Positions 43,057-53,090 are shown, counted from the first letter of the stretch. The stretch: 54,968 nt of DNA from Verrucomicrobia bacterium UBA1263 (GCA_002308515.1 DBVN01000028.1:16177-71144), one strand, 5' to 3'. Numbers and translations: made by a program. Notes: generated by a model not told the origin, from the sequence alone.

Positions 43057-43092
43057 AATGCCATTGGAATGAGAAATTTCCAATGGCATTTT
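43057..43092 (+). terminator. Terminator of the PAS-like gene
   Basis: A perfect 13-base stem, AATGCCATTGGAA (43057-43069) with TTCCAATGGCATT (43078-43090), has an 8-base loop and ends in a short T-run. On the minus strand it could also end the TPR gene. Confidence 0.85.
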
Positions 43093-43138
43093 AAGGTGCA
43101 GCAACCTATCCGCAACCGTTTATAGCATCAAGGAAGTT

Positions 43139-44956
43139 TTATTGAGCAGATTCTACCTTCTGCCGGGTTTTGTCACGAAGCGCTTTGTCGCGTGGTGAAA
43201 TGGGTTTGATTTGTTCGTACTGCTCCAGAGCTTTTTTCCAAGCTTCGACAGCTTCATTCTTTTTACCCAAGGCATTATAAATATCACCCAAGTGATCGTT
43301 GTACACAGCGCCCGTTTCCGGACTCAATTCCGGGGATAATTCTAAAACCTTTAACTGATGAGGCAGTGCTTCTTCCGATTTGCCCAGCTTGTATAAAACC
43401 CAGGCTAAGCTATCCAAATAAGCCTCGTTATCAGGAGATTCCTGTACCGCTTTTTGAATCATTTCCAAGGCTTTTTCCAGATGGATACCCTGTTCGGCAT
43501 AGATATATCCCAAAGAGTTCAGGACTTCCGCAGAATCCGGATTTTTTTCATAGACAGATTCCACAAGAGCCAGAGACTCTTCCGTCTTTCCAATCTGATC
43601 ATACAGATCCGCTAATGATAAATAGAATACAGGCTGAAGATTTTCTCCGCCAGATTCTTTATCCACTTCTTCAGCAGCCAGCATACATCTGAGTGCGTCT
43701 TCATAACGCCCCATATCCATGTAAGCCTTTACCGATAAACATTCCAGACGGTATGAACGAGCCCCCGCGTTCCGGGCCAGCTCCAAAGCATCTAAGGCTT
43801 TTTGCGGCATTTCCTCCATTAGCCGCATATATGCCGCCATCACATAAAATTCCGGATTGCCGGGACTGATAGTCGCCGCGTAATAGTAGAAATCACCGGC
43901 TTCTTTATACTGCTGACGCTGCTGGTAGATATCTCCCAACAGCAGACAGTAGCGCTGATTCGTGGGATTCTCTCTTAACAGCAGACGCAATTCCAACTCC
44001 GCTCTGGACATATCCCCCAAAGCAAGAAAAGTCAATGCGCGTTTTTCACGCAGCTGGGGATTCCGAGGATATTGTTTGAGAAGTTTCTCATAAGTATCAT
44101 GTGCCTTTTGAGATTCGTTCACACGGGCATAAATATCCCCCAGACCCTCTATGACCTCCGGTCTTACTTCGGAAGTTTTTTCTAACAGAGGTTCGATGGT
44201 CGCCAGTTGGCGTTTTGCTGCAGCTACGGAGTCAACTCCCAATGGATCGATCTTATCGCTGTTATTCAGATACAGCTGAGCCAGATCCACCAGGAATGGA
44301 ATGGAATTCTGAGCTTCCCGCTCCGCATTCTCCAGCACATTTAAGGCTTCTTTGGTATTACCGGCATCCACATAAAGCCCAAACAACACTTGATAGGCCA
44401 AAGCCGTCTCTTTCGATCTTTTGATAGCCTGTTTCGCTATTTTGACAGCAGACTTGCTGTCCCCTGTAGCGGCAAGAGCTAATGCCCTCCAAGAATAGAT
44501 ATTGGCACTGGCATCTTTACGATCGCAGGAGAGTTTGAGCAGCTTGGCCGCGTCATCAGCTTTTTCCATCGAGATCAGCTCATGGCAAATACGAATGACC
44601 AATGCCTCATTTCCCGGATCAGCGTTAGCGGCCTGGAGAAATTCCACAAAAGCAGCCTCCGGGGAATCTGATGGATTGATCTCTTGACTGATCCCCGCCG
44701 CATATCGCGCCAGCGCGTTGACACGCTGCTCCTCCGCGCAAAGAGTTTTAAATTCAGTGCGCTTCTGTGTTGTGTCAAAAGGATCCGAAACAGGTACTAT
44801 CTCAATCAATGAATCATCAGAAGCATTCTCTGCCGCAACGGATTCTGAATTTCCTTCCGTATCTGTCTTACCCTCTGGATGGGTCTTGCATCCGCTCTGC
44901 AGTACGGTCAAAGCAAGAACAACCACCAAACTGAACCAAAATCGTTTTTGTTTCAT
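43139..44956 (-). CDS. TPR-repeat lipoprotein
   Basis: The 605-residue protein begins with a lipoprotein signal (lipobox LQSGC, cysteine near residue 23) and then consists of about twelve tetratricopeptide repeats, for example NSLGYIYAEQGIHLEKALEM and LAWVLYKLGKSEEALPHQ. It should be anchored to the inner face of the outer membrane or to the inner membrane and act as a scaffold for other proteins. Its partner cannot be told from the sequence. The gene is separated from the PAS-like gene by a terminator. Confidence 0.88.
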   Translation of the reverse strand: MKQKRFWFSLVVVLALTVLQSGCKTHPEGKTDTEGNSESVAAENASDDSLIEIVPVSDPFDTTQKRTEFKTLCAEEQRVNALARYAAGISQEINPSDSPEAAFVEFLQAANADPGNEALVIRICHELISMEKADDAAKLLKLSCDRKDASANIYSWRALALAATGDSKSAVKIAKQAIKRSKETALAYQVLFGLYVDAGNTKEALNVLENAEREAQNSIPFLVDLAQLYLNNSDKIDPLGVDSVAAAKRQLATIEPLLEKTSEVRPEVIEGLGDIYARVNESQKAHDTYEKLLKQYPRNPQLREKRALTFLALGDMSRAELELRLLLRENPTNQRYCLLLGDIYQQRQQYKEAGDFYYYAATISPGNPEFYVMAAYMRLMEEMPQKALDALELARNAGARSYRLECLSVKAYMDMGRYEDALRCMLAAEEVDKESGGENLQPVFYLSLADLYDQIGKTEESLALVESVYEKNPDSAEVLNSLGYIYAEQGIHLEKALEMIQKAVQESPDNEAYLDSLAWVLYKLGKSEEALPHQLKVLELSPELSPETGAVYNDHLGDIYNALGKKNEAVEAWKKALEQYEQIKPISPRDKALRDKTRQKVESAQ

Positions 44957-45069
44957 CCCTTAAAAAAGATACACGCTGCCAGCCGATGAATCAAGGTTGA
45001 CAACGTGAAAGTCGAAAAAAAATGCACTCCGCGTCTTTTTAGACATCATCGTGCATCACGAATTACAAA

Positions 45070-45171
45070 TTACTTCTGCCAAGTGCGCTTCTTATGGCGA
45101 TTTTCACGCATCTTCTTACGGCGCTTGTGCTTATTGATCTTCGATTTACGACGTTTTTTCAGTGATCCCAT
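45070..45171 (-). CDS. AURKAIP1/COX24-type small basic protein
   Basis: The 33-codon frame encodes MGSLKKRRKSKINKHKRRKK followed by MRENRHKKRTWQK, a near pure run of lysine and arginine that matches the bacterial AURKAIP1/COX24-domain family, known from mitochondria as a ribosome-associated subunit. It is too short for most gene finders. It lies 19 bases upstream of the end of hisG in the same direction, so it may share that transcript. A ribosomal role is an inference from the mitochondrial relative. Confidence 0.85.
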   Translation of the reverse strand: MGSLKKRRKSKINKHKRRKKMRENRHKKRTWQK

Positions 45172-45190
45172 AGTTAATCAATTTCTTCTG

Positions 45191-46072
45191 TTAAAATACA
45201 ATCTTATTCAAAGGATATTCAATAATCCCCTCCCCGCCAGCATTTTTAAGCTGAGGAATCAGCTCTCTGACGGCAGATTCGTCTATGATTGTTTCGACAG
45301 CCACCCACCCGGGGAGGCTCAACTCGGCTATTGTAGGATTTTTGAGGGCAGGAAGTCCAGCAAGTAATTTATCTAAATTTTTTCTTTCGACATTTAATTT
45401 GAGTCCAACCTTGCGCTCCGCGGCCAAAGCTCCGTTCAGCATCATCACTATCGTGTTGATTTTCTGACGCTTCCAATCATCCTTCCAAGAATCATGATTC
45501 ACAATCAGTCTCGGGGTGGATTCCAGGAGGGTATCAATTATTTTTAATCTCGCCGCTCTCAAACTGCTTCCGGTTTCGGTCACATCTACGATGGCATCCA
45601 CCAATTCACGGGCTTTTACCTCTGTCGCGCCCCAAGAGAACTCGACCTCCGCGGTCACCCCGTTTTTAGCAAGGTAATCTTTCGTCAAATTAACGACTTC
45701 TGTTGCTATTCTCTTTCCTTGCAAATCCTTAACAGTTTGAATAGGAGATTCCTCCGGCACAGCCAGGACCCAGCGAGCCGGGCGGCTGCTGACTTTGCTG
45801 AAACAAAATTCTCCTATTTCCTTGACGTTGGAGCGGTTCTCACAGATCCAGTCATAACCGGTCAAACCACAATCCAAATATCCATGCTCCACATAACGGC
45901 TGATCTCCTGAGCGCGGAAAAGGCGAACATCCAGTTCATCATCATCCACATGAGGTGTATAAGAACGGCTGGAAGTCTGGATATGCCATCCGGCTTTAGC
46001 CATTTTCTCGAAGGTTGCTTCCTGTAAGCTCCCCTTGGGGAGTCCCAATCTCAAAACATTCTTGTCGCTCAT
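45191..46072 (-). CDS. hisG: ATP phosphoribosyltransferase (long form)
   Basis: The 293-residue protein is a long-form HisG: a bilobed catalytic part (LRLGLPKGSLQE, GYLDCGLTGYDW, VDVTETGSSLRA) and a C-terminal regulatory domain (about 215-293) that binds histidine. It carries out the first, feedback-controlled step of histidine synthesis. No other his genes are nearby. The small basic protein gene follows it after 19 bases. Confidence 0.95.
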   Translation of the reverse strand: MSDKNVLRLGLPKGSLQEATFEKMAKAGWHIQTSSRSYTPHVDDDELDVRLFRAQEISRYVEHGYLDCGLTGYDWICENRSNVKEIGEFCFSKVSSRPARWVLAVPEESPIQTVKDLQGKRIATEVVNLTKDYLAKNGVTAEVEFSWGATEVKARELVDAIVDVTETGSSLRAARLKIIDTLLESTPRLIVNHDSWKDDWKRQKINTIVMMLNGALAAERKVGLKLNVERKNLDKLLAGLPALKNPTIAELSLPGWVAVETIIDESAVRELIPQLKNAGGEGIIEYPLNKIVF

Positions 46073-46112
46073 AGTTCTATACCGTCAGCCATTGCAGCCT
46101 CAGGCTATCAAT

Positions 46113-46138
46113 GGCAGTAGCGTATAAAAGCTACTGCC
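46113..46138 (-). promoter_or_regulatory. Hairpin after the glycosidase operon
   Basis: GGCAGTAGC (46113-46121) pairs with GCTACTGCC (46130-46138) over an 8-base loop. It lies downstream of the last glycosidase gene and has no T-run, so it may stabilise the 3' end or act as a weak terminator. Confidence 0.5.
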
Positions 46139-46169
46139 AAATTTCAACTCTGAAAGCAGGATTCCTTTG

Positions 46170-48215
46170 TTATTTCAATAACTCCGGATCGATTTCCATG
46201 AAATCCGCCGCCGCGTTCAGGAAGTGCGCAGTGATCCAAAACACCGTCCATCCTTCCGCGTAACCGCCTCGGAATTTGTAAATATTGCTCATATTGCCAT
46301 GCTGGGCAAAATTCGTATGCTGCAGCTGTTCCCCTTGAGAACCAAACGGATCTATCATTTGACCACAAGATCTGTACATCAGAAGAGCGACACGCTTCAG
46401 AGATTCCTTATTGAGATAAACTCCCAGCTTGTACAGATGCGGCGTGTACATCACGCCAAATACATCCAAATGCATATTCTGCGGAGAAACCGCCGTCCAG
46501 CCACGGGATTTAAACGCGTGGTTCCCCATCCGGGATGCCGGCATCGGAATATCCCACACAACTGTATAACATAAGGCGTTGTAAGCCGCGTGTTCCGCAT
46601 AGGCCAGATATTTAGCCTCATGAGTCAGCTCATAGGCAGCAAGAAAACCCTGGAACGCGGCCCAGGCACCTTCTTTATCTTCGCCGGTCGCGTCCAATGT
46701 TCCGCCCCAATAAGGTTCATCCATAGACAAATGACGTTTTGCATAATAATCCGCGGCCTTTAAAGCAGCCTGTCTGTATAGCGGCTCATTATATAACTCA
46801 CTGGCAATGCACAATGGAGAAATCAGAAAACCCTCATTTGTGGAAACCGGATTCCAGTCATCTGAAAGGATCCGTTTGGCATGGCAATCACACGCTTTCC
46901 GCAGAAAAGTTTCCCACTTACTGGTATCGTATTGAAATTTTCCTTCTTTGGCGACAATGATCGCCTTAGCCACATTATTCATTCCCTGTCCTTGAGAAAG
47001 AGGATCCTGTCCCTCCCAGCGATCATCATTTACGACATAATGGATCAGAAACCCTGATTCATTGAAAGGAGCCTCTGAGAGCTTATCCAATGATTTCTGG
47101 ATCTTTTCATCCACCTTGGGATCATCCAGGAAGGGTTTCAATCTTTGCAACGCGTAACCGGGCACGGCAGCCTGGCCACACCAGCCAAACACATAATGCG
47201 GACCGTAATTCTCTGGATACATGCAAAAACCCGCACCTTTGTCATTCTCAAAATACCGTTTGCAGGCAAACCTGTACTTCTCATGAATGATTTCAGAAAA
47301 TGACGGCATATCCTCCACATAGTAAGGTTTGAAAATATCCATACTGGTATCCACGGAATGAATAAATCCGCTGCCTCGCTGTTTCACAGGATACGTTTCC
47401 ACATAAAACGTTTTTTCGATGATGCCACCCGGTTCCACATTCATCCAGGTATCGCCATACTTCATAGGCGCTCTTTGCAGAGCTTTCGCGAAACTTCTCT
47501 TGCCATTCCAAGCCACCGGCCCGGATAGAAGGGTCAGCTGTGTTGAATCCTCCTGAGCGATCGTTCCCAGAGACCACCACATATCCGGGATATTACTCTC
47601 CGGAACCAAAGTCGGAAGCGTATGCAATGCCACTCCGTAAAGAGTACCGTCTGCCTCTACTTCCGCGGAAACAAAAGGCATGGGAAAATGATGTTCCTCA
47701 AACATCGCTTCGGGCGCGACTTTCTTATCAAAAGTAGGCATCCAGCCGCCATGCTTATAACCGGAAGGATTACCATAATTGATGACACCCGGCAGCATCA
47801 CTCGATCCGTATAGGAAGGTGTTTGCCATTTGATGGAAAGAGTTACTTCTTTCAGAGTCTCTTTTCCTGTCCATTCAAACCGGCGTATACACTTCACACG
47901 ATCCCCTTCCGCACGGTATGCGTCCCGCAGATTCCAGGTTCCTTCCGGCAACTGGATCGAACCGTATAGAATAGTCCAATCGCCGTTCTTTTCAAAACGA
48001 TCCGCTTGCGCGTATTTCCAGTCAGCAGGCCAGTCATTCTCCCAATGTGCAGAAATAGACCAGAGACCTTCCGGGGAAGGCGTTAGCAACACCTTCCCGT
48101 TTTTACTGAAACAAGGGATGTATTTTTCATTCGATTTGTTGACACTGAAATCCGTCGCCGCGGCGTTGAAACCCAGTGTCAGCAAACCAAGCAATATCCA
48201 TTGAGTTTGTTTCAT
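46170..48215 (-). CDS. Secreted protein with predicted (alpha/alpha) toroid, glycoside-hydrolase-like
   Basis: The 681-residue protein has a signal peptide (about 1-20), an N-terminal beta-sandwich-like part (about 25-300) and a helical C-terminal part (about 320-660) with repeated helix pairs, for example AFQGFLAAYELTHEAKYLAYAEHA. This layout is common to GH127-related and other toroidal glycosidases, but I see no motif that gives a family number. It is the third gene of an operon with an NPCBM alpha-galactosidase-like enzyme and a GH127 enzyme, separated from the latter by 11 bases, so a role in breaking down an arabinose- or galactose-containing glycan is likely. Confidence 0.7.
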   Translation of the reverse strand: MKQTQWILLGLLTLGFNAAATDFSVNKSNEKYIPCFSKNGKVLLTPSPEGLWSISAHWENDWPADWKYAQADRFEKNGDWTILYGSIQLPEGTWNLRDAYRAEGDRVKCIRRFEWTGKETLKEVTLSIKWQTPSYTDRVMLPGVINYGNPSGYKHGGWMPTFDKKVAPEAMFEEHHFPMPFVSAEVEADGTLYGVALHTLPTLVPESNIPDMWWSLGTIAQEDSTQLTLLSGPVAWNGKRSFAKALQRAPMKYGDTWMNVEPGGIIEKTFYVETYPVKQRGSGFIHSVDTSMDIFKPYYVEDMPSFSEIIHEKYRFACKRYFENDKGAGFCMYPENYGPHYVFGWCGQAAVPGYALQRLKPFLDDPKVDEKIQKSLDKLSEAPFNESGFLIHYVVNDDRWEGQDPLSQGQGMNNVAKAIIVAKEGKFQYDTSKWETFLRKACDCHAKRILSDDWNPVSTNEGFLISPLCIASELYNEPLYRQAALKAADYYAKRHLSMDEPYWGGTLDATGEDKEGAWAAFQGFLAAYELTHEAKYLAYAEHAAYNALCYTVVWDIPMPASRMGNHAFKSRGWTAVSPQNMHLDVFGVMYTPHLYKLGVYLNKESLKRVALLMYRSCGQMIDPFGSQGEQLQHTNFAQHGNMSNIYKFRGGYAEGWTVFWITAHFLNAAADFMEIDPELLK

Positions 48216-48226
48216 TTCATGAATTT

Positions 48227-50257
48227 CTATTTCTCTGCTGTAGGAAACGCGGAAATTCTTAAACGAGCCGCCCCCATCGGAACCAGAGTGATATTCTCCA
48301 CTTTCTCCGAACGAGGATCATCTTCATAAGGCAGAACAGCGCACAACTTATATTCATCCAGCGTCCAGGAAGGCACCTTCCGTCCTTTCGCTGTAAAGCT
48401 CAGCGGCACTGTTGACAGAGTGAAAGGATTATTATCTGCAGGCCATTCGGATTTCTGCACCTTGATGGGCGCGTCCGTCACTAGCGCGTAATTCCAATCG
48501 GAATCCGGATAGATCTCGTATGAAGGCCAAGCGGAAGGATCCGCGTTCGGCTGCCATTTTGAATCTCTGATCGCAGTTTCCTTACTGTCCTTCTTTTCAT
48601 AGCGTTCCGCGATCTTGAGAGAAAGAGTCAATGGGCCGTAATTTACACTGACGCTGTTCTTATTTACCTGCCAGGTGTGGTATGTGATCTCCATCGGCAG
48701 CACCAGTTTCACCGTATCGCCATTATCCCATTTGCGAGAGATACAAACATACCCCTTGCCATCCAGTTTGGATTTGACCCGCTTCCCATTCACATAAACA
48801 GACGCTGATTTTGTCCAGGACGGGATCCTCAAATAAAGCGGAAAATCAACTGTTTTGAGTGTACGGACATTGAATTCGACACTTTCTTCAAATGGATAGT
48901 TGGTCGTCTGTTCCAAAATGACCTGAGTCCCGTCACCTACTCTGGCTTTGGTCATGCTGGAGCTGTAAAGAACAGCCGCCAAACCATTATCCGGTGTGGC
49001 ATAAACCAAATGCTCCGCGTAATACGGCCATGCAAAGCCGTGATTGTGTTGACAGCAGCGGCTGCTGAACGGATTCATAGCCAGGAAGGGACCGCCATTC
49101 TGGATGCCGGGACTGTGGTTCTCTGAATCACTCAGTACATGATTGGGACAAGTTATATAACGCAGAGATTTATAATCCGGCATGAACGCGGCAGGATAGC
49201 TGTTGAAAGCGACATCTTCGCAATTCTCCGCCCAGTAAGGATCCCCTGTGATCTGAAGCATGATCTCATCCGAGGACATCTGCTCGGCAAAACCACAGGT
49301 TTCCGTTCCCTGGCGTGGATCAAAGAAACCGATTCGACAATTTTCATCCGAGCCAAACATACCGCCGGGAACCTGACCATAAGCGCGGCGCACCAGACTT
49401 TGAACATTGTAGCTGGCTTTGCGCATCTTCTCATCTCCGTTAAAAAGATACCAGGTCGCCGGCTCACGGAAACACTGAGCTATATTAACATTGTGCCAGT
49501 TCGGAAGCTCTGTGGAGCGTGTCCAGTTCGCGGTATTCTTGTGGATTTTTTCACCCAGCTTAAGCAGTTCAGGATCTTTTGTGCGATTATACAGCCAGAC
49601 CACACTCCAGAGATTATCACCGCCGCGGCTGTTCTCCCAGTAACTGGAAAGAAAATCCTCATCTTTGACGCTCAGCTGATAATGAGCGTACTTGGTCATG
49701 AACGGAATAACACGGGAATCCCCGGTATATTCATAATAATCCTGAAGGATCCACAGCGCGATCATGTTCGGCCAGAAATCCTGCTTGCCTTTATACGCGG
49801 GACCAAAATTGCCATCCTCACGCTGGCTGTCCAGAATAGCGTCGATCCAGTATTTCGCTTCCTTGAACATATCCTCATTCCCGGTAGCGTCCTTCATGAT
49901 GTAAGACAAGCTCGCGTAACCGCGAAGCCAGTAGGGAACTTCCTCCCAGCCCCACTTGCCGCCGGACTTCAGCCAGGCATTATCATCTTTTTGGAGCCAG
50001 GCACTGATTTCTCCCAAATGGCCATTCAAACCATCTCGCTGGAGCTCCAGCTGACGCATCAGCCATCCGCCGGGAATAATGCTTCCATTGGGCAGCTTGA
50101 TCAAACTCTGTGCCTGCAAAGGAGCTTGATTGCTCACATAATAGCTGTTAGATGCCGTTGTCGGGATCGTGTCAACGACCGTAACGGTTGTTTCGACAGC
50201 CTGGCCAGCTAAACAGGAGGCCAGCGCTACAAGTATCATTGTTAATGTTTTTTTCAT
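48227..50257 (-). CDS. GH127-type beta-L-arabinofuranosidase-like enzyme (DUF1680)
   Basis: The 676-residue protein has a signal peptide (about 1-20) and the GH127 toroid with the family's metal-binding and catalytic cysteine pair in SRCCQHNHGF (C401 and C402, followed by H404). In characterised members two such cysteines bind zinc with a third cysteine and a glutamate, and one acts as the nucleophile. It should release beta-L-arabinose units in the periplasm or outside the cell. It lies 20 bases after the alpha-galactosidase-like gene and 11 before the toroid protein. Confidence 0.9.
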   Translation of the reverse strand: MKKTLTMILVALASCLAGQAVETTVTVVDTIPTTASNSYYVSNQAPLQAQSLIKLPNGSIIPGGWLMRQLELQRDGLNGHLGEISAWLQKDDNAWLKSGGKWGWEEVPYWLRGYASLSYIMKDATGNEDMFKEAKYWIDAILDSQREDGNFGPAYKGKQDFWPNMIALWILQDYYEYTGDSRVIPFMTKYAHYQLSVKDEDFLSSYWENSRGGDNLWSVVWLYNRTKDPELLKLGEKIHKNTANWTRSTELPNWHNVNIAQCFREPATWYLFNGDEKMRKASYNVQSLVRRAYGQVPGGMFGSDENCRIGFFDPRQGTETCGFAEQMSSDEIMLQITGDPYWAENCEDVAFNSYPAAFMPDYKSLRYITCPNHVLSDSENHSPGIQNGGPFLAMNPFSSRCCQHNHGFAWPYYAEHLVYATPDNGLAAVLYSSSMTKARVGDGTQVILEQTTNYPFEESVEFNVRTLKTVDFPLYLRIPSWTKSASVYVNGKRVKSKLDGKGYVCISRKWDNGDTVKLVLPMEITYHTWQVNKNSVSVNYGPLTLSLKIAERYEKKDSKETAIRDSKWQPNADPSAWPSYEIYPDSDWNYALVTDAPIKVQKSEWPADNNPFTLSTVPLSFTAKGRKVPSWTLDEYKLCAVLPYEDDPRSEKVENITLVPMGAARLRISAFPTAEK

Positions 50258-50276
50258 ATTTATGGATATTTTAAAT

Positions 50277-53090
50277 TTATTCTATCACGAGCCAGGTGCA
50301 ACCATTTGCAGGAATTTTTACTTTCAGTTCCACGGTATAATCCCGATTGAGTTTATACACCTGGGCAGGATTCTCCCCTTCGCGAATATTCGCTTCTTCA
50401 CTCAATCCTGTGTAATAAAGCGGCAAACGGATATTTCTCTCTATGTCCTCATCTAAAGGATTAAACAAAAGAGCAAAGCCTTTTTCTTTCTCATTCGGAT
50501 TCACATGCAGAAATCCATCCCAATCCCGTCCATCCGCCTTACGAAGGTGAATGATATCACTGTTCAGGATATTGCGATACTTTTTGTACCAGGCGATCGT
50601 TTCTTTCACCACGGCTTTCGTCTCATCCGTATCATATAACCTGGGGCCGCGATAACAAGCTTGGACAGCGGCACCATAGTTTTGGATCATGTGCATTCTA
50701 TACGCGTCCAGGTGTTCTGAAAGAGGTTCCAGTGTCGCGGCTGCTCCGCCTCCATGATACTGCACCAATGGGACAAACGTCCAGCAGGCGGAAGCCGGAC
50801 GATCGTAAGTTCCCATAAAATTGATCTGCCGTCCATGGATCAGTTGACGGTCACGCGGCAGTGACCAGTTTGTCTCACGATAACCGATCCCCACCTTGGT
50901 AGAACCGCTTAAAAGATAAAAATCAGGCACGTTGATGTATATCCCGTTCTCACACATCCAGCGGTAAAGTTCCGTGATTTTTTGAAATTGCTTCCACTGG
51001 GAATCTTCCAGCCCCACATGATAGGTGTGATTAGTCGATGCACAGACATTTCCGGGATAGGAACCATCATGCTCGAAAACCGTCATGCCTGTTTTTGTGA
51101 AAAAGTTTTTGATCTTATCAAAATAATCATATCCCCAATCACTGCAAAGGCAGGGTGAACTTCCAAAAATCATCCCACCTCTTTTCCCGGTTTTGGGATT
51201 GATCACATCCACTTCGTCACTGATCCATCTGCTGGACAGCAGCGAATATCCGCCCATTTCTATGCCTTTGCTTTTTGCGTAATCCACAAATTCCTTGAAA
51301 TGAGCGTAGTATTCTTCCTCAGTCTTTTCCATGTTCAGACCAGATCCAAAACTCAGGATGATCATTTCATATCCCACTTCAGCACACTGATCCACCGCTC
51401 TTTTCACCACTTCCGGATCTGTCGAGGTCAAATGAAGAAAGATAGGATTCTCTGTCACCCACGGAGCGATCGTCGTGTACATTCTGCGTTTGAACAAACC
51501 CTGCCGCTCCCGGTCATCGCTGTCCATCGGCATTTCATAGACATCAAAGGAAGAAAAAGCACTTCCGGCTTTCAATATCTCACCCGGCCCCAAAGGCGGT
51601 TTCACTTCCAGGATACAAGGTGTCACCCTGGGATAATTGCACTGGGAAGAATAATCTGGATCGATCACCCAATTCTCTGTTTTATCCGCTTCTTTCTCGG
51701 TAAAACCGTGGAAACCGTAATTGCTTTCCACATGGATATTAGGTAGACGGAATTTGTCAGGCCGGGTCTCTTCGACCGGCGATTCCGGCTCGGAAAAAGC
51801 CAGAGATTCCAGCTTGAAACTGTCCACCTTGATAGACTCACCAGCTCCGTTGAAAACCTCCATACTCTTTCTGATCACAGGCAGACGATCATACAGCGCG
51901 TAATGCAGCTTCACTGTCACATCCTTTATCTTCTCCGGCCCAGCCAAAACAAAAGTCAGCACTTTCCCGGTCGGCGCGGTCTTATTCAACGCCCATCTGC
52001 TGCGTGCCCAGTGGATATTCTCCTGGATATCACTGATTTCAAAATCGATCACATGAAATGAATTTGTCAGTTTCTGCATTTGCTCCAGCCATTCACGTCT
52101 GATATATCCCCTTTCCGGCTGACCGGATAAGCCTCCCAGGCTATAATTCACACCATTGATAGAAACAAAACCTTCCGGGCTGACTGCTCGCAACATATTT
52201 TCCTCTGTCATCCGGTTGACGATATCCACCGTTGCCAAATCAGGCGTTATCTTGAAAACACGAGCCACCAGATCATTCGCCAAAACCAAACTTGTCCCTT
52301 GATCCGCGCTGTAAACTCCTGCTTTTGAACTCTCGGAATGGATCAGCCAATCATACGAAACACGGGACAGCGGCCACTCGACAGACGGCAAAGCCAGAGC
52401 TTTGGTCTGGAGTCTCTGCTGGATCTCGCCCTGATCAACATCCCGACTCTGTGTATAATCAGCATCCACCACAACAGGAGCCTCTCCCGTATATTCAATA
52501 ACAGGATGGATCCACAGAGCATGATCTCCACTGGGACCTTTTTCGCCGGAATCCACCGTCAGCTCCAAAATTTCAATTCCTTTCAGATCCAGGTCGATTT
52601 CTTTGGGCGTATCTCCCTGAGAAATGATTCCACTGGTATAAAGCTCCCGACCATCTCCCAGCACTCGGAAAAGAACCTCACCCCGATCGACCGTACCGTT
52701 TTCCCCTTCGATCCCTGCGAAAAACTTTTCATTTCCCAAAGTATGATAAAACACACGTTTTCCATCAGCCAAAGGAACCGTTGTTACCCCTTTATCGGTA
52801 TAATCTGTCTTGTTGTCCGCGACTCCGACCAGTCCCTTGAAACGGAGAGCATTCTTTTTCAAATCCAGCTTGATCACGCTTTTGGAATGCACCCCGATAA
52901 CATCCGAATAAAGAGTACCCGCAACATACGCGGCATCTCCTGTAACACTCTTATTGACCTGAAGCACTCCATACTGCTGATACGCCTTGGACAAGTCCAT
53001 CTGTGTCAACGAAATATCTTCTGCCCTTAAAAATGAGGAAAACAAAAACGCGAAAACAGCCCAAACTATAACACTCGTTCTTTTGATCAT
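50277..53090 (-). CDS. Alpha-galactosidase-like enzyme with N-terminal NPCBM domain
   Basis: The ATG at 53090 gives 937 residues with a clear signal peptide (MIKRTSVIVWAVFAFLFSSF...); an upstream ATG at 53117 adds nine residues ahead of it. The first 180 residues after the signal are an NPCBM carbohydrate-binding module (YVAGTLYSDVIGVHSKSVI, ELTVDSGEKGPSGDHALW). A beta-rich part follows, then a TIM barrel from about residue 540 (EMIILSFGSGLN, TVFEHDGSYPGN) of the GH36/GH31-like superfamily, and a C-terminal beta domain. It should release alpha-galactose or a similar sugar; the exact specificity is unknown. It is the first gene of the operon. Confidence 0.8.
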   Translation of the reverse strand: MIKRTSVIVWAVFAFLFSSFLRAEDISLTQMDLSKAYQQYGVLQVNKSVTGDAAYVAGTLYSDVIGVHSKSVIKLDLKKNALRFKGLVGVADNKTDYTDKGVTTVPLADGKRVFYHTLGNEKFFAGIEGENGTVDRGEVLFRVLGDGRELYTSGIISQGDTPKEIDLDLKGIEILELTVDSGEKGPSGDHALWIHPVIEYTGEAPVVVDADYTQSRDVDQGEIQQRLQTKALALPSVEWPLSRVSYDWLIHSESSKAGVYSADQGTSLVLANDLVARVFKITPDLATVDIVNRMTEENMLRAVSPEGFVSINGVNYSLGGLSGQPERGYIRREWLEQMQKLTNSFHVIDFEISDIQENIHWARSRWALNKTAPTGKVLTFVLAGPEKIKDVTVKLHYALYDRLPVIRKSMEVFNGAGESIKVDSFKLESLAFSEPESPVEETRPDKFRLPNIHVESNYGFHGFTEKEADKTENWVIDPDYSSQCNYPRVTPCILEVKPPLGPGEILKAGSAFSSFDVYEMPMDSDDRERQGLFKRRMYTTIAPWVTENPIFLHLTSTDPEVVKRAVDQCAEVGYEMIILSFGSGLNMEKTEEEYYAHFKEFVDYAKSKGIEMGGYSLLSSRWISDEVDVINPKTGKRGGMIFGSSPCLCSDWGYDYFDKIKNFFTKTGMTVFEHDGSYPGNVCASTNHTYHVGLEDSQWKQFQKITELYRWMCENGIYINVPDFYLLSGSTKVGIGYRETNWSLPRDRQLIHGRQINFMGTYDRPASACWTFVPLVQYHGGGAAATLEPLSEHLDAYRMHMIQNYGAAVQACYRGPRLYDTDETKAVVKETIAWYKKYRNILNSDIIHLRKADGRDWDGFLHVNPNEKEKGFALLFNPLDEDIERNIRLPLYYTGLSEEANIREGENPAQVYKLNRDYTVELKVKIPANGCTWLVIE

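Noticed and set aside
49139..50212. 357-codon frame antisense to the GH127 gene
   Set aside because: It lies inside a well-supported gene and encodes no recognisable protein pattern.
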